The notes beneath the pieces are model-generated. The model did not search any database and was not told the origin of the DNA. It was given only the letters and a program-made list of their open reading frames with translations. From positions 37,022,196 to 37,086,195 of the forward strand of contig NC_052618.1 of NCBI RefSeq assembly GCF_016545825.1: a DNA stretch of 64,000 bases, given 5' to 3'. Positions 36,433-48,626 of this stretch are shown piece by piece (positions within the stretch are counted from its first letter, which is position 1; each line of letters starts with the position of its first letter). The DNA comes from Eucalyptus grandis. Lineage: Eukaryota; Streptophyta; Magnoliopsida; Myrtales; Myrtaceae. The translations under genes and the position numbers were made by a program.

Positions 36433-37091
36433 TTGGCTAAATTAAAATTAACATTCATCCATATTAAATTCAAAATGGATTAGATATTTAATCATATAAA
36501 AGTAAATATTAATTGAAAATGAGAATCACCATGATAAAAAAAAAAAACTCTTATTTAGATATAAATAATATTGAAATTCTAATAAGAAAACCAAATTTAA
36601 AATAACAACAATTTTTGTTTTTATTTTTATCTATTTTTTATTTCTATATTTTATTTTAATTTCTTCCTATTTTGAAATAAATATTTACTGTATACAGAAT
36701 ACATATTTAATTTTATATTATAATTTAGTATTTATATGTATTACATATTTTGGGGATATTAGTATAGTTTATACTATGGTTTATTATTTACTATTTAATA
36801 AAAATTGATTAGTTAATATTTTTATTACTTAGTATAAAAATATAATTAATCGAGTGAATGGTTTATGAAAATTCAATATCAAATTTATATTCATATAAAA
36901 AGGTAATTAAAAAGAATTGGAATATAAATTTTATACGATTCCAAACGTGTTTTTCTTTTTTCTATTCCGAATCGAAATTTTATTCGTTACCAAACACATT
37001 CTTTTACTCGGAATCGGTTCCCAGAACGAATAAAAAATAATCATTTCTTGTTAGAATCATTCCAGGAACAGAATCGTTCTCAAACGCGCCC
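36125..37091. other. Right non-coding arm of the Harbinger-like element
   Basis: AT-rich DNA with a compound microsatellite: TA repeats 36345-36372 followed directly by GA repeats 36373-36430. The last 200 bases carry the inverted subterminal motifs. No gene. Confidence 0.6.
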
Positions 37092-37446
37092 TAAGAAGAT
37101 CTCAAAGAGAAAGGAGCTTAGTTATTTCTAATGACTTTGTGATCTATCTATAAGAGTTAGAAATTGACTTAGGAATTAGTATTCATCCAGGTTCATTTCT
37201 ACAAGTCATGTAATGTGATGATTCAACTTAATAGTTTAATGCTACGGAAGAAGAGTTAAAACTTATGAATCAGAATCAAGTTTGGACTATTTCTGCAACA
37301 ATCAAAAGCCTGAGTTTATTGCTTCCTCGAGGATATTGTTATGGACAAAAAGTATGCCTTAATTGCTCTTGTCGTGAATAAAGCAGGAAGAATTACAATT
37401 CTCTTATTATCAATTTCCACATTATCAATTACATTATTGCTAATAG
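37092..37446 (+). pseudogene. Old Copia reverse-transcriptase stub and truncated 3' LTR
   Basis: RSQRERSLVISNDFVIYL, a stop, then ELEIDLGISIHPGSF and TEEELKLMNQNQVWT match the linker and first part of Copia reverse transcriptase. From about 37318 the sequence matches the right end of the 5' LTR (18680-18790). The catalytic RT and RNase H are deleted, as is most of this LTR. Confidence 0.7.
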
Positions 37447-37496
37447 AAAGGACACCATCAGCCTTCTGGAGCAACCGTGAGCAACCCTCGCCCTTT
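37447..37496 (-). pseudogene. MYB exon 1 relic, 5' part
   Basis: On the minus strand it reads GEGCSRLLQKADGVL, matching [15 protein letters not shown] of the intact MYB (45717-45770). It directly continues the relic at 16577-16704, so the old Copia landed between the leucine pair and the CGKSC motif of the MYB repeat. One of the helix-anchoring tryptophans is already serine. MYB similarity further right is lost. Confidence 0.7.
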
Positions 37497-39959
37497 TTCC
37501 CATGATATTTTCTTAGCATTGCGGTTAGATATTGTCTCGGGGCATCTAGGCACAAGTTCTGTTTCTATCATACTGTCCAGTACGTATGCTGTCCGATGCT
37601 TAAAAAAAGGCAAGAAGAAATTAAAAGACATTGGGGTTGATGCTATCCTAACTATAAATCTTGTTTCGTGAGAAAATTAGATTATTGTATAGAATTATGG
37701 ATGATGCATCTGGTGGACAGTTTTTAAAGATTCGGTCACAAAGTATGGCCAATACTTAGACCATCATATGGCCCATTTTTCGAATAATGTCCCTTGGGAC
37801 CAAGTATACAATCTGATAATGACTATCTACTTCTTGACATATGAATGTATCAATATACATGTACACGTTTGTATGTATATACACGTATGTGGAAAGAGAT
37901 ATTTGGATTTTAGAAAAATATGATGAGGACATTAAATGATGCTGGGAAGGTGGGGAGATTCTTGAATATAGTAAGATGATGAGATGACTGGAAGATAATG
38001 TAGGGAAGGCCTTAGTAAATGAGTTCTACCAAGGTTTTATGGAAAAGGACATCATGTAGTTGTCGAGACACAATGACTACTTCGGATCCATCACCATCCC
38101 AAACAAAACCCCCCACCTAACTCTCTTGAGCATGCATGCATGTTATTTATGGCCACACAGATATCTTATCCTTCATTTCTTCCCTTTTCCTTCTTTCGAG
38201 TGTAGTTAACAAATGCCTACGAGTCACTTGAACCGAAATGATTATAATTTGGTGCACTGAGTGCGTAAAAAAATCATCAAACAACAAGATTCAGGTGCCA
38301 ACACAGATCTAGCTTTTTCTTTTTAAGTAAGTGAATTTATTCCACTAATGCACAAAAACTTCCATTTCATGATTGCTATTGTAACATATATTTTACATCA
38401 GCGATGGTTCAGTTTTCCAAATATCAATTTGTTATAACATGAGAAGAGTCGTACTCTTGAAGTTCCAAAATTTCTATAAATGGTCACTTTCAACAAAGTT
38501 TATTACTTTATATTTTTTTTTTGTGTACCTAATTTCGGAGAAGTTTCTCTAATACGGACCGTTCTGAGTGATCATATGCCTAAATATATAAATTTTCGAA
38601 TGCTTCCAAAGACGACCTTACAAATTCTCATTCCGTTAATCTAGAAAGACCAATGCTTATAAAAATCGTGTGCAAAATGACAAATCCGTTTGGTCCTCAT
38701 CTCTGAATTCCCCATCCTCCCATTTTTGTCATTTTCTTTTGTCAGGCTTATCCTCCCTCCCTCAGCATTATTGAACCAACAAATCTCACCAAACTCTCTT
38801 TAGCTTTTCCTACCGTCCACTCTTTTGCTATCTTGCGCACCGAGCGCAGTCTGCGCATTGCCTGTCGAGTAGGGAAGATAAGGAAGAAATGTCACTTTTC
38901 CCAGACAACTACTCATGACTGACATCGGCCGCACTTATGCTCGATTACAGTTCACGGATGTCTACATTATTGGAATCCGAAATCGTTGGTTTCTAGAAGG
39001 ATTACCAACATTATATAACCAATCGATCTTGATTCTTTTCTTGGCTAGAAAACTGTTGATTTGTTTTAATTAAGATAATGACTTCTTTAACACGTAACTC
39101 TTGAATAAATATTGACTTTTCCCATTGTGATAGGAATTATATTGATTCTAAACTTTTGATGTCAAATATGAGAAATATCGTAATGATACGTCAACAATGT
39201 GTATTTAAAAACTTCATTTAAAAACTTCATTTAAAATCGGCAAAATTAGTTGAGAAGTTGAAGATTTCTAGATGAGAGCTGGAATTTACACATTTGAATT
39301 TTATAAATTACGTGCGAACTGCTTTGAAATTTGAGTAGATATCTATGATTTTGTTTATGAATAAACACCGTCCTTGAAGTTTTAAGTTCTTCTATTGTAA
39401 ATTTTACAATCACGGTAAGTCAAAGACAGTAAATTTTCAACTTCTTATAATGATTTTCCAAAGAAAAAGATGAAGCGAAAGGGATTCAATATTTTAATTG
39501 TGAGAAGAAATTTTTTCTAGATGTTAAATTCAACAAGACAAAAGCAGCAGCTCTGATCTGGGAAAATATGAACAAACATGTCCATTTATTTTCGTATCCC
39601 TATGTCATAACCTAAAAAGTGTGACTTTATTGAATTGAATTAATTCATTGCTGATTGCCAATAGTCACAATTCAATATTTAAACACATCTCTTCAGATTC
39701 ATAAGCATTAAATAAATTAAAATGAACGTCAAAAACTTCAATATCTTTTGTTTCTTTTTCTTTAAATTTCCTTCAATTATTTTCAATTGAACGATTCGTG
39801 TGGCCCAGAGAGAAATCAATGCGGAGATTCATGTGGTAGGTACGACTGACAGAAGTGATTGATGCTTATATATTATATATATATATAATTATATATAGAG
39901 ACACACACATGTATGTATATATTCATTGGCTACATTTTTTCCCTTACACGAACCAATGG
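37497..39959. other. Intergenic DNA between duplication copies
   Basis: This should hold the promoter side of the lost copy A MYB, but I see no clear match to the region upstream of the intact gene. Short open frames show no known domain. An AT microsatellite with an ACACAC tail lies near 39871-39910. Nothing else is supportable. Confidence 0.4.
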
Positions 39960-42900
39960 TTCAAGTGTCCTGCGGTACAAAACAATACGGCAAGCATTAA
40001 AAAATCCCCCGGGACCGGTTGATAAAGGGGCCCGCCGCCGCAATGCGGCCACGAGGGCCACGTCGGACCTGGGGTCCACACAAAAAGAGAGGGAATCGGA
40101 ACCAGAGGTAACAATCAACGGCGGGGTCCACTCTCCTCACCTTTCCACTCTTTCTTGAAACTCTTTTCTCTCTCTTTCAATTCAGATTGCAACGTTTTAG
40201 CAGGTTACTGGCTATTTCCACCGAAAACAACAAACGATGACGACAATAATAATCATCGGGGCAGCGTTTTGATGCCAAAGTAACATGTCTTTGTTTGTGT
40301 TACGTTGACATGAATTAGATGAGTTTAACTTGTACTTTCGATCCTTTTTAATTACTAGTCTTTATTCGTCGATGCGTCATTCACGCTCATCATTTTATCT
40401 CTAAATTGATATTACTAGATTTATTAAATTGAATTCATGTGATATTATCTAGTACTTTTTAGAGCAAAGTCTTGATTATCGGCCAATTTCAACTTTGAGT
40501 GTTAGCTTTTTAAGAGGAACGAATTTGTCAATCTGGAATTAGCCTAAATTATTACATATTCCATAAATTTGCTGGCCTCTCAATTTTGACAAACTATGTC
40601 ATGAGGCATACTCTCATGCACACATAAGATTGCATAATTGACTTCTGTACTTACATGTGATCTTTCAATAAGAGGGGTTTATTTCAATAAATGCACATCC
40701 CACAAAGCTTTCATCTTAATATTGTAGATAAATTTCAACTATCATTAAACCCATATATTGTATTTTATCTTTATATATAATGCAGTGATTGTACTTCATT
40801 GATATAATTAACTATTAGGAAAAATTTCCATTTAAAAAAATATATATATTTTCTTTCATACATTGTGCATCAGTTTGTGGTAAGAATCACAATACGCACC
40901 CTTTATGCACAATCATTCCAAAGAACCGGTTCTTGAACAATATGATTTTTGCTTAATGAGTTTCATTGTTTAAATTTTATCTCCTTGATTGTAGTAGAAC
41001 CCAGTTAACTTGTATATATGAAACTGATCGATTATTATGGATTAACTAAAGAACAGTAGCTAATGTAGGGTGCAAATTTGTAATAGGACATCACATAGCT
41101 TACAGATCAGGACAAAAGTGATTTTATTAGGGAGAGGATCCAATAGAGTGAAGTAGATGGGACCCGCACGTCACGGTCACATGGTGGGAATCAATCTCCC
41201 AGTTATCTTGATGTCATGCGATAATTACTCTATTGATAGTGAGACAAGCAATAATCTACGATAAAACCAAACCTAATCCCGACCAAAATTTGTAAAGAAG
41301 AGAGAGATTGGGGATGGTTAACCCTAGATAAGCTTCCAAAAATGTCTCTACCTAACCCCACATTAAAAAAGAGGACAGAGAAGGGTGGAAATGTTGAAAA
41401 GCGACACCCTTTTTCCACGTAGCAAAGGGTCTTTTTATTATTTTTGGATATTGTCAAGAAAAGGAAAAATGAAAGTATAGCCACCAACCATTTGTCCTTT
41501 TGCTCTTTTGTTATCTCTTCCTTTGATCGCTTTTATAATGTTGGGGAGGATTCTTGTGTTTCTTCTTTTAGCCGGAGGTTGTTTTTAACAACATAGATAG
41601 GTGCCTCTCCCTTGTCATTTGCTTTCTGTACCCTAAATTTTCCCTTTAATAAGAGGTTGGTAATACATCCTTATGGGGACAATCACATCAACTTTTTGTA
41701 AGGTGGTGTTTCCAGGTATCAATCTAGAAGTACAAGTGATAATGCCTAGCAATTAGATGAGTCAATATAGTCGGACTTCAGTGGCATTAATCACAATTAA
41801 TTTAGGGTAGTTTCCCACTAAAATGGACTTAGGTCCCTTGACCTAGATTTGGTACCTAAATTTTGAGGGCCTTTGTATGTTACGAAATTCACATTTACAA
41901 GGTGTTTAAGCCATTCACTTAAGGTTCATAAGGCAAAGAGTGAGCATCACTGGTAAAATTTCATCAACATGCTTTGATATTTTATATGAATTTTGAATTC
42001 GTTTCAAATTAATTTATTGGGTCATAAATTTAAATGATTCTTGAATTGTAAGTCCCAAAGTGGTGAGCTTATTCAAGTCAAGCTTGCCTATATTCTTTCA
42101 TATATATATATATATATATATTTCTAAATATAAAGTTTATATGACTTTTTGTTAGTTTGATAACCTTGAAAGGGGATTAAATGAACAATGACCATATAAC
42201 TTTTCCATGTGGTAAATGTTGACCCGCGCATCCACAGATAAAAGCTTTTTCAAATTGTTGTACACCTGCTCAAATTCTGCAGTCTAATGATGTAAACAAT
42301 ACTTTCCGTTAGAAAACTAAATTCAGTGATGAGCGCCTATTTTTAGCAGTCGTATCTATTTTTTTTTTAAACGCCACCATGAAATATACTCTTTCTATAA
42401 TTAGGGAATCTCTCGTGCAAATGATTTGTTTTATTAGCGGTGTTTTTAGTACAAATGGAGCTTTCAAGATAGGCGGAAGAGATCTGACCTAATTTAACTA
42501 CGTAGGATGCTCCTCACATTGATAAGGAGGTCTAACCTTCCCACTTTACCAACTTTTGACTTGGTGACTAACCTATGGACTTCAATTTGAGTGTTATTAA
42601 AGGACGTGACCATCCTAATGTTTGGTTAAAGGGGTTCTCTACATGTAATAGAAAAGAGATCTACCCTAAAAAAATGAAAATGATCTTTTTGATGCATAGC
42701 ATGATCCAAGCATGTAACTTTTCTTTGGAAGAAATTGATAATTGGAAGATTACATGATGCCAAAAAACTCACACAAAATTTCTACATTAGAAGTCACGAA
42801 TAAGTGCAAAATCAATCCTTGACGTTTTGGAAGAGTGGTCAACTAGATGCTTAACATTCATTTTGGTCAATTAAACCCTTAACATTTGATGAACATGTAA

Positions 42901-44340
42901 TCAAGTCCTAAACTCGCTGTCTTATGCATAAGGATGGGAATGGGGTAGCGCGAGGCCGTGATTGCCTTTCCCAGCCCCTTGCCCCGTCGCGTGACATTAT
43001 CAGTGTCCTCCTCATCTCCATCCTGTGCCCTGCATGAGGCTAGGAGGAGAACCTAATCCTCACCATTACAATAGGCATTGGGCCCTATGTCCCCATCCCG
43101 TTTGCCCTGTCTGGCTTAGAGAATGCATTATCACTTGACATTACAAAAAAAATTACAATAATATTGTATAGATATTCATCATGCTCATATAACAATCTTG
43201 TTGAGCACATTTTTTCACCTATAAACAGATTTACAAAAGGAAACATGTGCTCAATCTACCAACACATTCACATTTTGCTCTGTACGAGTTTTGCACTAAA
43301 AGAATGATATGTAGTCTTTGTAGTTCGAGTAGTACTGTACTACCCATTATTTGGGAGATTGTGAGTTCAAAGAAGTGAAAAAATTCGGAAAGGGAAGGCA
43401 AGTGGAAAAGATGAAATTTTTTTGGTAACTAAGTAATAAAAGGGGCAACTTTTTATGCTTGTTTTGCCATGCCTACTCACGTGGAAATCTTATATTTCCA
43501 TCAAGATACCACTTTTCTAGTAACGTGTGGACGTGAAACTGAGAGCCGTATAAGATTTCCGACATCGAAAACCTACTAATAGTGAGCCTAGAATTTGATT
43601 GTGCCATTTTTAATATTGTAAGGATTCAATTGACCAATAGCCAAAATTTTAAGACATGATTGTGTACTCATCTCAATTAAAATTCTTTAGAAGCTACAAT
43701 TTGCAAACTCAAGATTAGAGTAAGGGGCCCAAATAAAAATAAAAAAAAGTGAAGGGAATACCAATCAAGCTAGGGTTTGTTGGGGTTGGCTCATGGGATG
43801 AACTGGTAAATATTAGGTTGGTCGAATTATGGTGCTAGGGATAGTTGTTAGTTCCTTCACGCTTTTAATATTACTTTTTCGTTTGTGCTTTTATTGCAAT
43901 TGTGCAGGAGATGGGCTACCAACCACTCCATCCACTCTATCATCTCCTCCTCTCACATCTTATCCAATTCCTTCAAATGGAAAATGAAAAGGATTTTCGT
44001 TTTTTTTTTGGAGCCCAGAAAAGACAATGCTTGTAAGGTTTTTGTCGCATGATGAATCCCTCTCTTAACGCCAGGGCGGGGGGGTGGTGGTTTGGGTTTT
44101 GGGGTTGTGGTGGCGTTTAGTCAAGAAGGATTTGACCTTAAATCGGATGAAAACTACCAGGTAATAATGATTATCCACTGTTCTATGGAATCCTTATCTA
44201 AAACTAAAACCCTTTTTTGTCCCTTTGTTTATACTTATGAAAAAGAACGATGGTCTCCAAAGTTGGTAATAAATCTTTTAGATTTAGGTCTTGTTGGGTG
44301 AACTGGGCAACGGATTCAGGGGCACAAGTACTTGATTTTT
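39960..44340. repeat. Tandem-duplication copy B, non-coding tract
   Basis: It matches copy A at 2884-3049, 4296-8008 and 15265-15800 in order. It has no large insertion and so preserves the pre-insertion state of four copy A sites: MULE near 40098-40115, hAT near 42934-42947, compound insertion near 43793-43800, and the MYB exon itself. About 420 bases (43350-43770) have no partner in copy A. A TA microsatellite lies at 42102-42121. No gene is recognised in this tract. Confidence 0.8.
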
Positions 44341-44862
44341 TTTTTTTTTTTTTTTTTGGGTCGAACAAGTACTTGTTGTTCAATATGTCTTTTGAGACAT
44401 ATCATTGTCATGTTTTTTTTTTTTTTTTTGGGGAAATTTATCTTTTTCATTGAAAGAAAAAAAATAATCATGCTGGTCTCTGCAGATATCTGGTAGACGT
44501 TGGTAGCTAGCAAACAACCACCATATTAATTTTGTGTCTCCCTCTTTTGGTCTTTGAAGAAGTCTTAAATCATATTTTGAAAAGGTCTCGATTTTTTCAT
44601 ATGGGAAAAGTTCGACATGATATCACGGAAGTAAAGTCAAGAGCAGTCTATTATACTGAAGATGTTATATCCTTCATTCATCTCTTTAACTGGTAATATT
44701 TCTATTTAACCTATGAAGTCGCTATCAACCAGGATCCCAAATAAGAATTTAGAGAAAAGGGTAAAAGAGAGAGAGACAACAAAATTAACAAAGAGATTTC
44801 AACTAATAACAATCTCTGCCTCATCTCTTCGCTGCACAATTATCCATCTTCTTCACCAAAAT
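44341..44862. other. Region 3' of the MYB gene
   Basis: Long T runs (44338-44358 and 44414-44429) and AT-rich DNA; the part nearest 44862 is probably MYB 3' untranslated sequence. No other gene. Confidence 0.5.
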
Positions 44863-45861
44863 TCAGCTCCTATAATCCAAAACACTTGCCTTCAAGCCCA
44901 AGAAGTCATACCCAACACTAGTTTCACTCTCGATCACCCCAACACTGCATCTGCAATTTTGGCTATTTTTCAACCCCAAATTACACTCCAGACACAAATC
45001 ACTTTTCCTACCAGTGAATCTCAAGAGTGGCTCAGGCTGATGCAGTTGATGAGAAGGAGGGCTGATTCCGAGCTCGAGATTCAGGTCAGGACACCTTTCT
45101 CGAGCCGACGATGCCACGTCTGCCGACTCTTCTAAGTTGCACATGAAATTGAGCTCTGCGTTGTTCTTCATCTCTTTGATCTCCTTAGAATTAGCAGCAA
45201 AAGAAATGGTGGGCTCGTCATGGTGATCTTGTGCGGGCTCATTGATCAGCCTGTGAGTGGCCGGATCGATGCCTCGGTTCAAAAGCTTCCTCCTTATGTG
45301 CGTGTTCCAGTAGTTCTTGATCTCGTTGTCCGTTCTCCCCGGCAAACGCCCAGCAATGAGCGACCATCTGTACAACAACCCAGGTGGACAATAAGTACAA
45401 ATAAGCTAGATGAAGTTGATTCACAAGGAGATGATGAAGCAGGTGCATAATCTTCGGAGGAGGGTCTGGTTCGATTCAAAGAGAAAAAAGAAAAAAGAAA
45501 AAAAGACTGTCTAATCTCTACGTGCTCATCCCATATTTAAGTTAGGTATAAGCTATGGGGGGATGTAGAAAATAATTGAAAACTGCAGTGGAGCTTACTT
45601 GTTACCAAGAAGGCTGTGCAGTTTGATGATGATCTCATCCTCTTCTTCGGTGAAGTTGCCCCGCTTGAGGTCCGGCCGCAGGTAATTGATCCACCGGAGG
45701 CGGCAGCTCTTGCCACAGCGGAGGAGGCCCGCGGCCTTCGGGAGCGACCGCCAGCAACCCTCGCCGTGCGCTCTTATGTAGGCAATGAGCTTGTCGTCCT
45801 CCTCCTTGGTCCATGCGCCCTTGTTCGTGTGAGCCTTCTCGCAGCAAGGAGACCTTCCCAT
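44863..45861 (-). CDS. R2R3-MYB transcription repressor, subgroup 4 (MYB4-like)
   Basis: Two exons on the minus strand: 45599-45861 and 44863-45367, with a 231-bp intron (GTAAGC donor, TACAG acceptor) splitting the codon of K88. The product is 255 aa. It starts [18 protein letters not shown], the standard R2R3-MYB start. R2 (about 14-61) and R3 (about 67-112) keep the spaced tryptophans, with the usual Ile at the start of R3. GIDPATHR follows R3. The repression motif LNLEL (EAR type) lies near residue 188, then a [16 protein letters not shown] zinc-finger-like motif and a GYDFLGL tail. This combination defines subgroup 4 MYBs, which act in the nucleus to repress phenylpropanoid and lignin genes. 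It ends at LDYRS, slightly shorter than common family members. Its tandem paralogue is dead. Confidence 0.93.
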
Positions 45862-46164
45862 GTGGTTGATGTTGTTGTCGTTGATGATGATGATGGCTTA
45901 TGATGATGATTTTGAAGAGAGAATGTGAACAAGAATTTCCCTAAGTTGGACTAGAGAAAGTCTGTAGCTAGCTGAGCTGTTTGAACTGTTGTTCTATTAG
46001 TAGTAGAGACCCAGAATGGTGGAGATAGAAAACAAAATGGTAGATAACAACAGGTTTCTTTCTTTTTCCCCTAATTTCTCTTTTGATATTTTCACATTGC
46101 ACCAAAGAGAGAGAAGCTGGCCCCATTGTGAGGGATCAACTTGATATTTTATAATCTTGACCCT

Positions 46165-46199
<35 letters not shown>

Positions 46200-46300
46200 T
46201 TCTAGATGAGAGTTGGTGAGACAGGTAGAAGGAGTGGCCGGTGACTTTCTCTCTTTCTCTCTCCGTGACGATAATGGGATCACACAATCACATTGAATGA
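45862..46300 (-). promoter_or_regulatory. MYB 5' leader and proximal promoter
   Basis: Upstream of the ATG (on the minus strand) lies a CATCATCATCA-rich stretch, then pyrimidine-rich DNA with a CT microsatellite (46169-46194 on the plus strand reads GA). Such tracts are common in plant 5' leaders. No TATA box can be placed with confidence. Confidence 0.45.
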
Positions 46301-47639
46301 GCTGAGAAAGAGACTATTAATAAGTAATAACTGGAGGGTAACCTTTCAGGTAGGTGTAAAGCAAAGGGGTTTAAAGTGAGGGGCCCGGGGTGTAATAATT
46401 GTGAGATCTCTTTCTCTCTCCCTCCTCACTTGCCTAAATTTTGAACAACTTCATAAATAATTCAGTTAGCTCTCAAGATCTCCCCCTAACTCACTGGACA
46501 AAGTGTACCAGACTCCATGACCCAACTCGAATAATTATATCGTGTTGGTGGAACTAACGCTCTTGGTGGGTTTCTTCAAAGTTATACCATGTATTGTCCC
46601 TATATGAGGCCAACTTAGCCCCAGTCCACCATGTTCATTTCTTCAACTAAACCAACAGGGAACAAACGTTGGATTTATGGGGTCTCCTCCTCATCGGCTA
46701 TTTGCCAAACCTTATCAGCTAGATTGTTGGCGGTACATTCCTTAAAAGACCATTGAAGGATGGGTACAATTGATGTGCAAAATCGATCTACTAAGTTATT
46801 TGGGTAATTGTATTGCGATGTCATAACAAGTGATGCTTATTCAAATGTTGAATGGTAGTTGACCATATCGCTTTATAGATCAATTTTTTATATCAATTTT
46901 AAAATCTGCGATATTATTTTTGAATATGATGGCTCCTGTATATTACTTTTGTTGCTCTTGCACATTTTATATTAGTTCCCAGGTATGTGTTTCCCAACGT
47001 CATCAGCCAAGTGATGGACGGAATATGATTTTCTTCTCCCACCTTTAAATCTAAAACTTTTTGCACATACAAATTTCACCAAAACTTTTCCCCTAGATTG
47101 CATATCGACCCTATAAGCCGATGACAGCTTCATTTGCTCAATCGATCAAATCATTTCTTGTCTTGTACTAAAAGAGATGTGAACATTTGTTTAGTGACCA
47201 TGCAAGACTATATAATATGATTAATGGAGCGGTTCACAAGGAAAATGATATTTTAGAACATGAATATGATATTTTAGTTCGTTGGTTGAGGTGGCTTTTG
47301 GGAAAAAAAAAATGTCGTTTGGCTGCACTTTCGTGCATATATGTGCTTTGGATCTACTTTGGATCTTAATTCTCACCATGCATATGAGAGAGAGAGAGAG
47401 AGAGAGAGAGTTTCTAGAAGATGGAAACGAGGGGTTGATGACAGCTAGTAAAAATATATGTTTGTGATTGTAGCTCACCTTCCACTTTTCCGGTTTTTCC
47501 TTTTCCCCAACTCCTTTTGGTTCCAATTTAGGCCCGAAGACCACCCCCCACAAAAAAAAAAAAAAAAAAAAAAGCACAGCCGCAAACGAATTTGTATACG
47601 TGCACAAACAATTTTAAAAGGAAAACCATCTTTAAAAGT

Positions 47640-48010
47640 AAGGTAAAAAATAGAATGGTTTAAAAGTATAAACCAATCGTAAGACAATCGATTCAATCTT
47701 AAACTTTTCAATTATATTAATGTAGTTCTAAATCTTCTAACGATTTGCTGTTTTAGTCCTAAATTTTTGGCCAAAACGACTACATTGACAAAACATCAAA
47801 AGATTTATGATTAAATCGTCGAATCCTTTTTTACTCAAAAACATTTGGCAAATCATCAAAATCTTGAGAACTAAATTGGCACAACAACTACAAAAAAAAA
47901 AAAAAATTGGCACAATTAAAAGGTTTATGATTCAATTGGCAAATTATTAATGGTTTATGACTAAACTTGTACAATAAAAAGGTTTTAGATTAAATTAGCC
48001 TCCGTACAAT
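47640..48010. repeat. Degenerate repeat with AATTGGCACAATTAAAAGG units
   Basis: Several loose copies of a unit of about 35 bases (TTTATGATTAAATTGGC... with AAAGGTTTA) occur in both orientations. Similar text appears near 6800-6920, 42800-42910 and 59150-59280, which suggests a common low-grade repeat family. Ends are not defined. Confidence 0.45.
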
Positions 48011-48538
48011 AAATTTAAGACTTTTTTTGACAATTTTCCGTATAAAAAAACTAAGGCTTTATATAATATAAGTAAGGTAAAAAAGCAGGTTCTCATATAA
48101 TGTTTTGTTTTTTTTTTTTGGCTAAATTTGATAAAGAGAAAAGATATGAGCTAGAGATAGGGAATTGAGAAATTAGATCATACCTCGTTGTTAGTGTTAC
48201 AATTGTTCAATTGGAATAAAAGTTTGTTATCTTGCAAGCATCTCTCCATAACATAAACCATTCACATGTATCATTTGAATATCCAACACAAAATCCTGAA
48301 TCAATAGGTGACAAGAGATGTGAATATATAAATAGCATAGAAACCACGTAGACAAGCGAGTCAGATATCTTTAGATCTTCTGTCATGCCCAAATCGGACT
48401 AAGAACGACATGTTGAATTTGAGGAACGAGGAAGTTTCAACAAACGTTGTGTGGGTCAAGTGGATGGTAAGAGTTAAGGATGATGGGGAGGGGTTGTTTT
48501 CAAGGGGACGCAGAGAGAGAGAGAGAGAGAGAGAGAGA

Positions 48539-48626
48539 TATTGCTCATCTGTTGTGTAATAGTGAGCCTGAATTTTCACCTATATTGCTCATCTGTTTTG
48601 TAATAATGAGCCTAAATTTTCACCTA
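48539..48626 (+). repeat. Two-copy 44-bp tandem repeat
   Basis: TATTGCTCATCTGTTGTGTA and the following bases to TTTTCACC (48539-48580) are repeated with three changes at 48583-48624, immediately after a GA microsatellite. Confidence 0.85.

Noticed and set aside
44713..45135. 140-residue plus-strand frame overlapping MYB exon 2
   Set aside because: Antisense to a well-supported exon with the EAR motif; no independent support.
45616..45903. Plus-strand open frame opposite MYB exon 1
   Set aside because: It is a shadow of the GC-rich MYB coding strand with no domain of its own.
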